Part shown: piece by piece, positions 43,182-52,281 of the stretch
How the letters are laid out: each line of letters starts with the position of its first letter
Position numbering within the stretch: the first letter of the stretch is position 1
DNA from: Scandinavium lactucae
GTDB taxonomy: Bacteria > Pseudomonadota > Gammaproteobacteria > Enterobacterales > Enterobacteriaceae
Direction: 5' to 3'
Length of the DNA stretch: 64,000 nucleotides
Assembly: GCF_033843265.1 (NCBI RefSeq)
Contig: NZ_JAWXRD010000030.1
Location: 186,001-250,000 of the forward strand
The notes under the pieces: generated by a model
What the model was told of the DNA's origin: nothing
What the model saw: the letters and a program-made list of their open reading frames with translations, nothing else
Database searches by the model: none
Translations under genes and position numbers: made by a program

Positions 43182-43853
43182 TTAGTCTTTCAGGCGTACG
43201 GCAACATTCCCGTCAGGCTGCCGGGTGACGTCCAGCGCTTCCAGAGTGGTGAGCACGTAATCCGCCTCGTTCAGGCGCGGTGCATCGGCAGGAACGTTAA
43301 CGGCGATGACATGACAGCCCGCCGCCAGACCCGACAACATGCCAGCAGCGGCATCTTCAACCACCGCACATTCCGCAGGGGCAAACCCTAAAAGCTTAGC
43401 CCCGAGCAGATACGCATCCGGCTCCGGCTTGCCGCGCTTGACCTGCTCGGCGGTCACAAACACTTTTGCTTCCGGCAAACCCGCCGCACGATGCCGGGCA
43501 TGGGCGATAGGCACCGTACCCGAGGTCACAATAGCCCACGGGATCCCTGACTCATCCAGATGATTAAGCAGCGCGACGGCACCTGGCAAGGCGGTTACCC
43601 CTTCCAGATCCTGCGCTTCAACCTGCTCAAGCCAGGCAAATTCAGCCTGGATCTCTGCCTCGGTTTTAGTCGCGAGGAAGTGACGCAGCGAGGTAATCGC
43701 CTGTTTACCATGAATGAAATTCAGCACCTCGTCATGGCTCAGGTCATGGCGATCGGCCCAGCGACACCAGGAGCGCTCCACCACTGGCAGTGAATCGACC
43801 AGCGTCCCATCGAGGTCAAACAAAAAGCCTTTGCACTGCACGGCGGCCTCCAT
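43182..43853 (-). CDS. hxpA: HAD-family sugar phosphatase HxpA (YfbT)
   Basis: Haloacid-dehalogenase-type phosphatase of hexitol and hexose phosphates. The nucleophile motif GFLFDLDGTLVDSLPV is at residues 9-24 and motif II WAIVTSGTVP follows; motif III is KRGKPEPDAYLLGA and motif IV VVEDAAAGMLSGLAAG. 223 residues, slightly longer than the E. coli 216 through an N-terminal MEAAVQ extension and a C-terminal tail. Its ATG overlaps the yfbU TGA by one base (TGATG), so coupling is likely. Confidence 0.94.
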   Translation of the reverse strand: MEAAVQCKGFLFDLDGTLVDSLPVVERSWCRWADRHDLSHDEVLNFIHGKQAITSLRHFLATKTEAEIQAEFAWLEQVEAQDLEGVTALPGAVALLNHLDESGIPWAIVTSGTVPIAHARHRAAGLPEAKVFVTAEQVKRGKPEPDAYLLGAKLLGFAPAECAVVEDAAAGMLSGLAAGCHVIAVNVPADAPRLNEADYVLTTLEALDVTRQPDGNVAVRLKD

Positions 43854-44347
43854 CAGGCGTTGATAATCTGATTAATTTCGTTGCTGCTCAGATGATACTG
43901 ACGCGGGCATGCGTGCCATGCGCCCAGCATACGCTGGTATTTTTCCCACATTGGGGTCTGCGCGTTGAAGCCGTGGGTGCCCGCATCAAAATGGGTATAA
44001 CGGCCTTCGGTGTTGACCATAAAGCGCACGTAGCCAAGATAACGAGCTTCCGTTGCAGCGTCGAAACCGAGGAAGGTGACACGGCGTTCATCAATGGTAT
44101 TGGCGTCTTTCTGGTTGGTCCAGGACACGTGCAGAGCGTGGTACATCTCCATGATATCGATGATAGTGCGGCAGGTTTCTTCGGTCAGTTGGCCGAATTC
44201 GCGGTCCAGCTCGCGCATTTGCAGGCCATAGCCACGCTCGATGATGGTTTGCAGGCGGCGATAGCGCTCTGCGTTGTCGGGATCCATCATGGTCATCATT
44301 TTGTACTGATTAGACAAAATCAGACGTTGCGCGTTGGTCATTTCCAT
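43853..44347 (-). CDS. yfbU: YfbU family protein
   Basis: 164-residue YfbU-family protein, nearly identical to E. coli (MEMTNAQRLILSNQYKMMTM, RYTHFDAGTHGFNAQTPMWE). E. coli overexpression data link it to growth inhibition, but its biochemical function is unknown to me. It is translationally coupled to yfbT. Confidence 0.94.
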   Translation of the reverse strand: MEMTNAQRLILSNQYKMMTMMDPDNAERYRRLQTIIERGYGLQMRELDREFGQLTEETCRTIIDIMEMYHALHVSWTNQKDANTIDERRVTFLGFDAATEARYLGYVRFMVNTEGRYTHFDAGTHGFNAQTPMWEKYQRMLGAWHACPRQYHLSSNEINQIINA

Positions 44348-44376
44348 TTTTCGACTCCTGTTGCACTTACGGCAAG

Positions 44377-44412
44377 AAAAAAGAGGGCTTACAAACTGTA
44401 TGCCCTCTTTTA
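44377..44412. terminator. Terminator of yfbV
   Basis: AAAGAGGGC (44380-44388) pairs with GCCCTCTTT (44402-44410), with A and T tracts on each side, so it has the form of a bidirectional terminator. It separates yfbV from yfbU. Confidence 0.8.
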
Positions 44413-44432
44413 TATGCGTTTTTGATGGTTAA

Positions 44433-44888
44433 TTACAAATCATCAAGGAAAGTTTTATCCAGTTGTTTGAAGGCGCGCTTAAGCGTGTCAGCTAATGCCT
44501 GATAATCCGGTTTGCCTTCCACCGGGGTCAGCGCCTGGCCGGACTCCTGCAATTTTCCGCGTACTTCATAGAACCAACTCAGAATGGTCGGCGGTAAAGG
44601 CGTCACCGAACGTTTACCAAGCCACCACATGCCCTGCATCGGCAGACTCAGCGCAAACAGCGCGGTCGCGACGGCTGGGCCAAGCTGGCCGCCAAGGGCG
44701 ATTTGCCAGCACAGTGTAAATACTGCCAGCGGGGGCATAATGCGAATGGCATAGCGCGTGGCGCGGATCACGCGGTTCTCAACAAACACGGGAGCAAGGC
44801 GCTTTTCTAACGGCCACGTCTTAGCGTAATGCTGCCCACGGCCAAACAAACTCAAAAAGTTAACCGGGCGGTTCTCGGGTGTCGACAT
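44433..44888 (-). CDS. yfbV: YfbV, UPF0208 inner-membrane protein
   Basis: 151 residues with two hydrophobic helices in the middle (MPPLAVFTLCWQIALGG and GPAVATALFALSLPMQGMWW) and soluble ends; E. coli YfbV has the same length. Implicated in chromosome macrodomain insulation in E. coli, as I recall. It is divergent from ackA. Confidence 0.93.
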   Translation of the reverse strand: MSTPENRPVNFLSLFGRGQHYAKTWPLEKRLAPVFVENRVIRATRYAIRIMPPLAVFTLCWQIALGGQLGPAVATALFALSLPMQGMWWLGKRSVTPLPPTILSWFYEVRGKLQESGQALTPVEGKPDYQALADTLKRAFKQLDKTFLDDL

Positions 44889-45226
44889 GGCGTTACCTCA
44901 ACTTCACAGATAAAAAATCAAAATTTCGTGCAAAACAACAACTATGCATGACAACGTTCAAAACATTTTGGCAATAACGGCGGCATTCAGGTATCCTGTG
45001 CGGCCTGAGATGGGCGTAGACCCGTTCTCGTGATTCGTCAAATTATTGCACATTCTTCCATTGGATGAAAATTGTGCAAAACTGAATCCTGAAACACCCG
45101 ATTTTTCTTCGTCATGCCAGAAAATGTATCAGGCATGATGTTAATCATAAATGTCAGCGTCATCATGCGCTACGCTCTTTGACTCACTGACGTTTTTTTA
45201 GCCACATAAGATTAATAGGTACTTCC
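44889..45226. promoter_or_regulatory. yfbV/ackA divergent intergenic region
   Basis: 338 bases with no gene. A possible ackA promoter is TTGGCA (44968-44973) with TATCCT (44992-44997) 18 bases on. Nearer ackA, the leader is AT-rich. No clear FNR (TTGAT-N4-ATCAA) site was found by eye, though ackA is regulated by oxygen in E. coli. Confidence 0.4.
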
Positions 45227-46429
45227 ATGTCGAGTAAGTTAGTACTGGTTCTGAACTGCGGTAGCTCCTCACTGAAATTCGCCGTTATTGATGCGGTAAA
45301 CGGTGAAGAATACCTCTCTGGTTTAGCCGAATGTTTCCATCTCCCAGAAGCACGTATCAAGTGGAAAATGGATGGCGGCAAACAAGAAGCGGCTTTAGGT
45401 GCAGGCGCCGCTCACAGTGAAGCGCTTAACTTTATCGTTAACACTATTCTGGCACAAAAACCAGAACTGTCAGCCCAGCTGACTGCCATCGGCCACCGTG
45501 TTGTTCACGGCGGCGAGAAGTACACTGGCTCCGTGGTTATCGACGATTCCGTTATTCAGGGTATCAAAGATGCAGCCTCTTTTGCACCGCTGCACAACCC
45601 TGCGCACCTGATTGGTATCGCGGAAGCGCTGAAATCCTTCCCGAATCTGAAGGACAAAAACGTCGCTGTCTTCGACACCGCGTTCCATCAGACCATGCCA
45701 GAAGAATCATACCTGTATGCTCTCCCATACAGCCTGTACAAAGAACACGGCGTTCGTCGCTACGGCGCACACGGCACCAGCCACTTCTTCGTGACTCAGG
45801 AAGCCGCTAAAGTTCTGAACAAACCGGTTGAAGAACTGAACATCATCACTTGCCACTTGGGCAACGGTGGTTCCGTTTCTGCTATTCGTAACGGCGAATG
45901 TGTTGATACCTCCATGGGTCTGACCCCGCTGGAAGGCCTGGTAATGGGCACCCGTTCTGGTGACATCGATCCGGCTATCATCTTCCATCTGCACGACACC
46001 CTGGGCATGAGCGTTGATGCTATCAACAAAATGCTGACCAAAGAGTCTGGCCTGCTGGGCCTGACCGAAGTCACCAGCGACTGCCGTTATGTTGAAGACA
46101 ACTACGAAACCAAAGCTGACGCTAAACGTGCAATGGACGTTTACTGCCACCGTCTGGCGAAATACATCGGTTCTTACACCGCGCTGATGGATGGTCGTCT
46201 GGACGCAGTCGTGTTCACCGGTGGTATCGGCGAAAACGCCGCAATGGTTCGCGAACTGTCCCTGAGTAAACTGGGCGTTCTGGGCTTCGACGTTGATCAT
46301 GAGCGCAACCTGGCTGCCCGCTTCGGCAAGTCTGGCTTCATCAACAAAGAAGGCACCCGCCCTGCCCTGGTCATTCCGACCAATGAAGAATTGGTTATCG
46401 CACAAGACGCAGCTCGTCTGACTGCCTGA
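45227..46429 (+). CDS. ackA: Acetate kinase
   Basis: Interconverts acetyl phosphate plus ADP with acetate plus ATP, the second step of the acetate overflow pathway. The N-terminal signature LVLNCGSSSLKFAVID is at residues 5-20; GHRVVHGG, DTAFHQTMP, RRYGAHGTSH (catalytic Arg and His) and FTGGIGENAAMVRE follow. 400 residues as in E. coli. In an operon with pta. Confidence 0.99.
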   Translation: MSSKLVLVLNCGSSSLKFAVIDAVNGEEYLSGLAECFHLPEARIKWKMDGGKQEAALGAGAAHSEALNFIVNTILAQKPELSAQLTAIGHRVVHGGEKYTGSVVIDDSVIQGIKDAASFAPLHNPAHLIGIAEALKSFPNLKDKNVAVFDTAFHQTMPEESYLYALPYSLYKEHGVRRYGAHGTSHFFVTQEAAKVLNKPVEELNIITCHLGNGGSVSAIRNGECVDTSMGLTPLEGLVMGTRSGDIDPAIIFHLHDTLGMSVDAINKMLTKESGLLGLTEVTSDCRYVEDNYETKADAKRAMDVYCHRLAKYIGSYTALMDGRLDAVVFTGGIGENAAMVRELSLSKLGVLGFDVDHERNLAARFGKSGFINKEGTRPALVIPTNEELVIAQDAARLTA

Positions 46430-46434
46430 TTCCA

Positions 46435-46464
46435 CACCGCCAGCCTAGCTGGCGGTGCTGTTTT
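46435..46464 (+). terminator. Hairpin with T run in the ackA-pta gap
   Basis: CACCGCCAG (46435-46443) pairs with CTGGCGGTG (46449-46457), followed by CTGTTTT. It looks like an intrinsic terminator five bases past the ackA stop; if partial, it would set the ackA:pta ratio. Confidence 0.65.
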
Positions 46465-46505
46465 GTCACCCGCCAACCCTTGGCGGTAACGAAAGAGGAT
46501 AAACC

Positions 46506-48647
46506 GTGTCCCGTACAATTATGCTGATCCCTACCGGAACCAGCGTCGGCCTGACCAGCGTCAGCCTTGGCGTTATCCGAGCTATGGAACGCAAAGGCGT
46601 TCGTCTGAGCGTCTTTAAGCCAATCGCGCAGCCGCGTGCTGGTGGCGATGCGCCAGACCAGACCACGACTATCGTCCGTGCTAACTCCAATCTGCCAGCG
46701 GCTGAACCGCTGAAGATGAGCCACGTTGAGTCTCTGCTCTCCAGCAACCAGAAAGACGTGCTGATGGAAGAGATCATCGCCAACTACCACGCTAACGCTC
46801 AGGATGCTGAAGTAGTGCTGGTTGAAGGCCTGGTCCCAACCCGTAAGCATCAGTTCGCGACCTCCCTGAACTACGAGATTGCCAAGACCCTGAACGCGGA
46901 AATCGTGTTCGTGATGTCTCAGGGCACCGACACTCAGGAACAGCTGAAAGAACGCATCGAACTGACCCGCAGCAGCTTCGGCGGCGCGAAAAACACCAAC
47001 ATCACCGGCGTTATCGTTAACAAACTGAACGCACCGGTTGATGATCAGGGCCGTACTCGTCCTGACCTGTCTGAAATTTTCGATGACTCTTCCCGTGCGA
47101 AAGTCGTGAAAATCGATCCGGCAGAACTCGCTGCCTCCAGCCCGCTGCCAATGCTCGGCGCGGTGCCATGGAGCTTCGACCTGATTGCGACCCGTGCCAT
47201 CGACATGGCGCGTCACCTGAATGCCACCATCGTTAACGAAGGTGACATCAACACCCGTCGTGTGAAGTCTGTGACCTTCTGTGCGCGTAGCATTCCGCAC
47301 ATGCTGGAACACTTCCGTGCAGGTTCCCTGCTGGTGACCTCTGCTGACCGTCCTGACGTGCTGGTTGCCGCGTGCCTGGCAGCGATGAACGGCGTTGAGA
47401 TCGGCGCTATTCTGCTGACCGGTGCTTACGAAATGGATGCACGCGTGAGCAAGCTGTGTGAACGTGCGTTTGCGACTGGCCTGCCGGTATTCATGGTAAA
47501 CACCAACACCTGGCAGACCTCCCTCAGCCTGCAGAGCTTCAACCTTGAAGTGCCGGCTGACGACCACGCGCGTATCGAAAAAGTGCAGGAGTATGTGGCC
47601 AGCCACATCGATGCTAGTTGGATCGAGTCCCTGACCGCGACCTCCGAGCGCAGCCGTCGTCTGTCTCCGCCAGCCTTCCGCTACCAGCTGACCGAGCTGG
47701 CGCGTAAAGCCGGCAAACGCGTGGTTCTGCCAGAAGGCGACGAACCGCGTACCGTGAAAGCGGCTGCCATCTGTGCAGAACGCGGCATCGCAACCTGTGT
47801 GCTGCTGGGTAATCCAGAAGCCATTAACCGCGTTGCAGCAGACCAGGGTGTTGAACTGGGCGCTGGCATCGAAATCGTCGATCCTGATGTGGTACGTGAA
47901 AGCTACGTAGCTCGCCTGGTCGAACTGCGTAAGAGCAAGGGCATGACCGAAGCCGTCGCTCGCGAACAGCTGGAAGACAACGTCGTACTTGGCACTATGA
48001 TGCTCGAGCAGGACGAAGTTGACGGTCTGGTTTCTGGCGCGGTTCACACCACTGCCAATACCATCCGTCCACCGCTGCAGCTGATCAAAACCGCACCGAA
48101 CAGTTCGCTGGTTTCTTCTGTGTTCTTCATGCTGCTGCCGGAACAGGTTTACGTTTACGGTGACTGTGCGATCAACCCGGATCCGACCGCTGAACAGCTG
48201 GCCGAAATCGCTATCCAGTCTGCAGATTCTGCGGCTGCATTCGGTATCGACCCACGCGTGGCGATGCTCTCCTACTCCACCGGCACCTCCGGCCAGGGCA
48301 GCGACGTTGAGAAAGTGCGTGAAGCCACCCGTATCGCGCAGGAAAAACGTCCGGACCTGGTTATCGATGGCCCGCTGCAGTATGACGCCGCCGTGATGGC
48401 TGACGTTGCGAAATCCAAAGCGCCGAACTCGCCGGTTGCAGGTCGCGCTACCGTGTTCATCTTCCCTGATCTGAACACCGGTAACACCACCTACAAAGCG
48501 GTACAGCGTTCAGCAGACCTGATCTCCATCGGGCCAATGCTGCAAGGTATGCGCAAACCAGTGAACGACCTGTCTCGTGGCGCGCTGGTAGACGACATCG
48601 TCTACACCATCGCTCTGACCGCGATCCAGTCTTCCCAGCAGGATTAA
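46506..48647 (+). CDS. pta: Phosphate acetyltransferase
   Basis: Converts acetyl-CoA and phosphate to acetyl phosphate. 713 residues with the three-part layout of the long enterobacterial form: an N-terminal P-loop/DRTGG-type region (LIPTGTSVGLTSVSLGVIRA), a middle DRTGG domain (about 220-340) and the catalytic C-terminal domain (about 390-713: RVVLPEGDEPRTVKAAAI, SYSTGTSGQGSDVEKVREAT, RATVFIFPDLNTGNTTYKA). AGAGGA precedes the start by eight bases. Confidence 0.98.
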   Translation: MSRTIMLIPTGTSVGLTSVSLGVIRAMERKGVRLSVFKPIAQPRAGGDAPDQTTTIVRANSNLPAAEPLKMSHVESLLSSNQKDVLMEEIIANYHANAQDAEVVLVEGLVPTRKHQFATSLNYEIAKTLNAEIVFVMSQGTDTQEQLKERIELTRSSFGGAKNTNITGVIVNKLNAPVDDQGRTRPDLSEIFDDSSRAKVVKIDPAELAASSPLPMLGAVPWSFDLIATRAIDMARHLNATIVNEGDINTRRVKSVTFCARSIPHMLEHFRAGSLLVTSADRPDVLVAACLAAMNGVEIGAILLTGAYEMDARVSKLCERAFATGLPVFMVNTNTWQTSLSLQSFNLEVPADDHARIEKVQEYVASHIDASWIESLTATSERSRRLSPPAFRYQLTELARKAGKRVVLPEGDEPRTVKAAAICAERGIATCVLLGNPEAINRVAADQGVELGAGIEIVDPDVVRESYVARLVELRKSKGMTEAVAREQLEDNVVLGTMMLEQDEVDGLVSGAVHTTANTIRPPLQLIKTAPNSSLVSSVFFMLLPEQVYVYGDCAINPDPTAEQLAEIAIQSADSAAAFGIDPRVAMLSYSTGTSGQGSDVEKVREATRIAQEKRPDLVIDGPLQYDAAVMADVAKSKAPNSPVAGRATVFIFPDLNTGNTTYKAVQRSADLISIGPMLQGMRKPVNDLSRGALVDDIVYTIALTAIQSSQQD

Positions 48648-48672
48648 TCCTCGCGGGTTCACTGAAATGTTA

Positions 48673-48698
48673 AAGGCAGCCAAATGGCTGCCTTTTTT
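48673..48698. terminator. Terminator of pta
   Basis: AAGGCAGCC (48673-48681) pairs with GGCTGCCTT (48686-48694) with loop AAAT, followed by a six-T run on the plus strand. It also lies past the stop of the convergent transketolase gene. Confidence 0.92.
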
Positions 48699-48725
48699 AA
48701 TGACTAAATTTATAATGGCTAGCAA

Positions 48726-49682
48726 TCATTCCAGCAGTTCTTTCGCCGCTTTGACTATCTCATCTGCCGTCAGGCCATATTCCTGTTGCAGGAAGTCCTG
48801 GGTGCCGACCTGACCGTAACGCTCCTTGACCCCCACGCGACGCATCGGCACCGGGCAGGTTTCAACCAAGACTTCTGCCACCGCAGAACCCAGCCCGTTA
48901 TGGATGCTGTGGTTTTCGCAGGTGACAATACGCCCGGTTTTCTCGGCGTAGTTCTTCACCAGCATCCGGTCGATCGGTTTCAGGGTAAACATGTCGATCA
49001 CCGCCGCGCTAACGCCTTCCCTTTCCAGCCGACGCGCCGCTTCCAGCGCTTCCGTCACCATGATCCCGTTGGCGATAAGCGTGATGTCGTCACCTTCGCG
49101 TAGCACGTTGCCTTTGCCAATGGTAAAAGTGGAGCCCGCCTGATATACCGTCGGGGCCTGTTTACGAATGGTACGCACCCAGTAAAACCCCTCAAGGTCG
49201 ATCAGTTGGTTAAGGATGGCCTTAAACATGGTGGCATCAGTCACTTCAATCACCACCGAATTCGCCAGCCCGCGCACGATGCCCATATCCTCGAAGGACA
49301 TATGCGTCCCGCCGTTGTGACAGGCAGTGACGCCCGCATCCGAGGCAATAACTTTGACGTTATTGCGCTGATAATCGAGCGACATAAACAGCTGGTCGAA
49401 GCAGCGACGGCTGGCGAACGCGGTAAATGTATGCACAAAGGGTTTGCGGCCGGTGAGCGACAGCCCGGCGGCGGTGCCAATCACATTCGCCTCCATGATC
49501 CCGCAGTTGATCACCTGCTGCGGGTATTTTTTCTGCACGCCGTCCATTGCCATCGAGCTCATTAAATCGGCTTCAAGGGCGATGATTTCGCTGCCAGCGT
49601 CAATCTGCTCCGCCACAAAACCGGCATAGACTTTACGCATCTCGATGGCGTCTTTTTCTCCGGCAGGTGCGACCTTAATCAT
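48726..49682 (-). CDS. Transketolase-like protein, C-terminal half
   Basis: 318-residue counterpart of the pyrimidine-binding and C-terminal domains of transketolase, a split form. INCGIMEANVIGTAAGLSLT carries the ThDP-activating Glu; GVTACHNGGTHMSFEDMG and VTCENHSIHNGLGSAVAEVL match transketolase/DXS C-domain motifs. The start at 49682 (MIKVAPAGEKDAIEMRKVYA) has GGAGG seven bases upstream and overlaps the N-half stop by eight bases, so the two subunits should be made together. As I recall Salmonella has orthologues at this place. The sugar phosphate substrate is unknown. Confidence 0.9.
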   Translation of the reverse strand: MIKVAPAGEKDAIEMRKVYAGFVAEQIDAGSEIIALEADLMSSMAMDGVQKKYPQQVINCGIMEANVIGTAAGLSLTGRKPFVHTFTAFASRRCFDQLFMSLDYQRNNVKVIASDAGVTACHNGGTHMSFEDMGIVRGLANSVVIEVTDATMFKAILNQLIDLEGFYWVRTIRKQAPTVYQAGSTFTIGKGNVLREGDDITLIANGIMVTEALEAARRLEREGVSAAVIDMFTLKPIDRMLVKNYAEKTGRIVTCENHSIHNGLGSAVAEVLVETCPVPMRRVGVKERYGQVGTQDFLQQEYGLTADEIVKAAKELLE

Positions 49683-50508
49683 GTGCGGCCTCCAGTTGGG
49701 CAATGGTATCGTTGAGAATGTGCTTCACATCATCCGTCAGGCGCAGGTGATGCGAGTTCCCCAGTTGTTCGAGGTACGGCACGCCCTGCCCTTTGATGCT
49801 GTCGAGAATAACCAGCCGGGGCCGGGCATCTGCCGCAGGCACAGGCTTCACCGCCGCCAGCAGACCGGGAATATCGTCTCCTTTCACCGTCACCACATCA
49901 AAACCAAACGCGGAGAATTTCGCCGGTAAATCGAACGCACAGATGATTTCATCCAACTCGCCGTCGAGTTGCTGTTTATTCCAGTCGACGAACACCGTCA
50001 GGTTATTCAGCTTATGGTGAGCGATAAACTGAAACGCCTCCCAACACTGCCCCTCGTTCAACTCGCCGTCGCCGACGATGCAGAACACCCGATTGCTGCG
50101 TCCGGCCAGCTTGTGCGAGAGCGCCATGCCCCCCGCGATAGAAATTCCCTGTCCCAGCGAACCGGTGGTGGCATCGACACCGCGCGTTTTTAGCCTGTCC
50201 GGGTGGCTCGGCAGCTTAGTGCCGTTCTGGTTAAGAGTGCCGAGTTCTTCCTGCGGGAAGTAGCCTTTAATCGCCAGAGTGCTGTACAACGCCGGGCCAG
50301 CGTGGCCTTTGGACAGCACAAAGTAGTCGCGCCCTTGCCAGTCCGGGTCGCCCGGGTCAATCCGCATGACATCGCCGTACAGCACCGCCAGGGTTTCCAC
50401 CACCGACATACTGCCACCGTAGTGACCAAAGCCGAGGTCAGTCAGGGATTTGAGGGTCGCAACGCGAATATCGCGTGCCAGGCGGGTTATCTCTGCAACT
50501 GTTGTCAT
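49675..50508 (-). CDS. Transketolase-like protein, N-terminal half
   Basis: 277-residue ThDP-binding half of a split transketolase. The cofactor motif is GDGELNEGQCWEAFQFIAHH with the paired Asn in FVDWNKQQLDG; catalytic-type histidines occur in LTDLGFGHYGGSMS and FVLSKGHAGPALY, with TTGSLGQGISIAGG nearby. Either of two adjacent ATGs (50511 or 50508) could start it; the second has AGGAG at the better spacing of seven and forms TGATG with the EIIC stop. It pairs with the C-half directly downstream; both follow a PTS permease, suggesting they act on the sugar phosphate it makes. Confidence 0.9.
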   Translation of the reverse strand: MTTVAEITRLARDIRVATLKSLTDLGFGHYGGSMSVVETLAVLYGDVMRIDPGDPDWQGRDYFVLSKGHAGPALYSTLAIKGYFPQEELGTLNQNGTKLPSHPDRLKTRGVDATTGSLGQGISIAGGMALSHKLAGRSNRVFCIVGDGELNEGQCWEAFQFIAHHKLNNLTVFVDWNKQQLDGELDEIICAFDLPAKFSAFGFDVVTVKGDDIPGLLAAVKPVPAADARPRLVILDSIKGQGVPYLEQLGNSHHLRLTDDVKHILNDTIAQLEAAHD

Positions 50509-51896
50509 CATTTGGCTCCTGTATTTTGCGGTGAATCGTTACCGGCCACTTTGCCCTTGGCCAGATAGTTGAACAGCACCAGCAGCGCAAAAATCACCAC
50601 GACCAGCCCGGTAATGGCCATTGGCGAGAGGAAGCGTGCCAGGTTGCCCAACACGATGCCTACCGCGCCGAAATCGGCATCCGAGAAGGTGGTATTGGCA
50701 AAGCCCAAAGCGCCAAGCACCGGGAGCAGTGAAACAGGCAGGAAGGTGATCAGCAGACCGTTCGCGAAGGCCCCCATCATCGCCCCGCGGCGTCCACCGG
50801 TGGCGTTACCGAACACACCCGCAGTTGCCCCGGTGAAGAAGTGCGGTACCACGCCAGGCAGGATAAGCACCCATTTGAACTGGCCACACAGGAACAGGCC
50901 AACCAGTCCGCCGAGGAAGCTGAACAGGAAGCCTATCAGCACGGCATTCGGGGCGTAGGGATACACCACCGGGCAGTCGAGGGCCGGGCGCGCGTTGGGC
51001 ACCAGTTTTTCCGAGAAGCCGGTAAACGCCGGGACAATTTCGGCCAGAATCAGGCGCACGCCCTGCAGGATGATGAACACACCCGCCGCGAAGGTGATCG
51101 CCATAATGATGGCGTAGACCAGATAGTTTTGGCCGCCGCTGAACTGGGCTTCAACGTACTCCCGCCCCGCACACACCGCCATGATCAGGTAAATGATCAT
51201 CATGGTCAGTGAAATCGAAATTGAACTGTCGCGCAGGAAGCTGAGATTTTTCGGCAAGTTCATCTCTTCGGTCGAGCGAGACCCCTTCCCGACCTTGCTG
51301 CCGATCCAGCCGGACAGCACATAGCCGAGGGTGCCGAAGTGACCGAAGGCAATATCATCGTTCCCGGTGATGCGTTTCATGTAGCGCTGCGCAATCGCCG
51401 GGAAAAAGGCCATGATAAGCCCGAGGATCAGCGACCCGGTAAAGACCAGACCGATGCCTTCAAAGCCCGCTACGGTGAGGATCACCCCAATCATGCATGC
51501 CATGTAGAAGGTGTGATGCCCGGTGAGGAAAATGTATTTCAGGCGTGTAAATCGTGCCACAACGATATTCGCTACCATGCCAAAGGCCATGATCAGCGCC
51601 GTGGCCGCCCCGTATTTCTCGAGCGCAATGGAAACTATCGCTTCGTTATTCGGGATGATGCCCTGAATGCTGAACGCGTGTTCAAACATCCCGCCTAACG
51701 GATTCAACGAACCGACCAATACACCCGCGCCACCGCCCAGCACAATAAAGCCCAGAATGGTTTTTACCGTGCCTTTAACGACATCTGAAAATGATTTTTT
51801 CTGTGCGACCAGTCCAATCAGTGCAATTAAACCCACCAGCACTGAAGGAACTTTTAAAATATCTACCACAAAGTTAAGCGTTTCGAGGATAAACAT
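50508..51896 (-). CDS. PTS EIIC, ascorbate (UlaA/SgaT) family permease
   Basis: 462-residue polytopic membrane protein of the L-ascorbate PTS family, about eleven helices. Family-like segments: KGTVKTILGFIVLGGGAGVL, LTGHHTFYMACMIGV, GNDDIAFGHFGTLGY, ILQGVRLILAEIVPAFTGFSEKL-type region (near residue 285) and VVPHFFTGATAGVFGNATGG. It has no EIIA/EIIB domain fused; those are separate genes upstream. Ascorbate is not implied: the genes that process ascorbate-6-phosphate (ulaD, E, F, G) are absent and transketolase halves stand in their place. Confidence 0.9.
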   Translation of the reverse strand: MFILETLNFVVDILKVPSVLVGLIALIGLVAQKKSFSDVVKGTVKTILGFIVLGGGAGVLVGSLNPLGGMFEHAFSIQGIIPNNEAIVSIALEKYGAATALIMAFGMVANIVVARFTRLKYIFLTGHHTFYMACMIGVILTVAGFEGIGLVFTGSLILGLIMAFFPAIAQRYMKRITGNDDIAFGHFGTLGYVLSGWIGSKVGKGSRSTEEMNLPKNLSFLRDSSISISLTMMIIYLIMAVCAGREYVEAQFSGGQNYLVYAIIMAITFAAGVFIILQGVRLILAEIVPAFTGFSEKLVPNARPALDCPVVYPYAPNAVLIGFLFSFLGGLVGLFLCGQFKWVLILPGVVPHFFTGATAGVFGNATGGRRGAMMGAFANGLLITFLPVSLLPVLGALGFANTTFSDADFGAVGIVLGNLARFLSPMAITGLVVVIFALLVLFNYLAKGKVAGNDSPQNTGAK

Positions 51897-51926
51897 ATCT
51901 GCCCCTCACTCAAAGTGGAGTCATGA

Positions 51927-52199
51927 TTAACGGCTGGCGAAATAAGCGCTGAGCTTATTTTCCAGTTCATTGATGTCGATAATATTATTAATGACCACCA
52001 GTTGGTGGTCCGGCACGCTGGCGCTCAGGGCAATATCCTTTGCCATGACAAACAGGTCAGCCGCACCCGGCGTGGCTGATGACAGGTCCGAGTGCTCAAC
52101 CTCCGCATCAATATTGAGCTTCTTGAGGACTTTTTTAATATTCATCTCGACCATAAAACTACTGCCGAGACCGGATCCGCAAATCGCCATAATTTTCAT
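51927..52199 (-). CDS. PTS EIIB, lactose/ascorbate type
   Basis: 90-residue EIIB with the phospho-cysteine P-loop MKIMAICGSGLGSSFMVEMN, Cys at residue 7. I start it at 52199, where GGTGA lies upstream, not at the ATG at 52211, which has no ribosome-binding site. 30 bases separate it from the EIIC gene. It receives phosphate from the EIIA encoded next upstream. Confidence 0.9.
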   Translation of the reverse strand: MKIMAICGSGLGSSFMVEMNIKKVLKKLNIDAEVEHSDLSSATPGAADLFVMAKDIALSASVPDHQLVVINNIIDINELENKLSAYFASR

Positions 52200-52281
52200 T
52201 ATTGTCACCATTTTTTGGTAAAGTCAGCCCGCACTTTACCCGCAGGTAAAATGTCGGAGGTCAGGGGTAAAACGAAAAAAA

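Noticed and set aside
46395..48047. 550-residue reading frame on the minus strand across pta
   Set aside because: Lies antisense to the clearly homologous pta. Composition rich in His, Gln, Arg and Phe is typical of an antisense shadow of a high-GC gene; no family resemblance.
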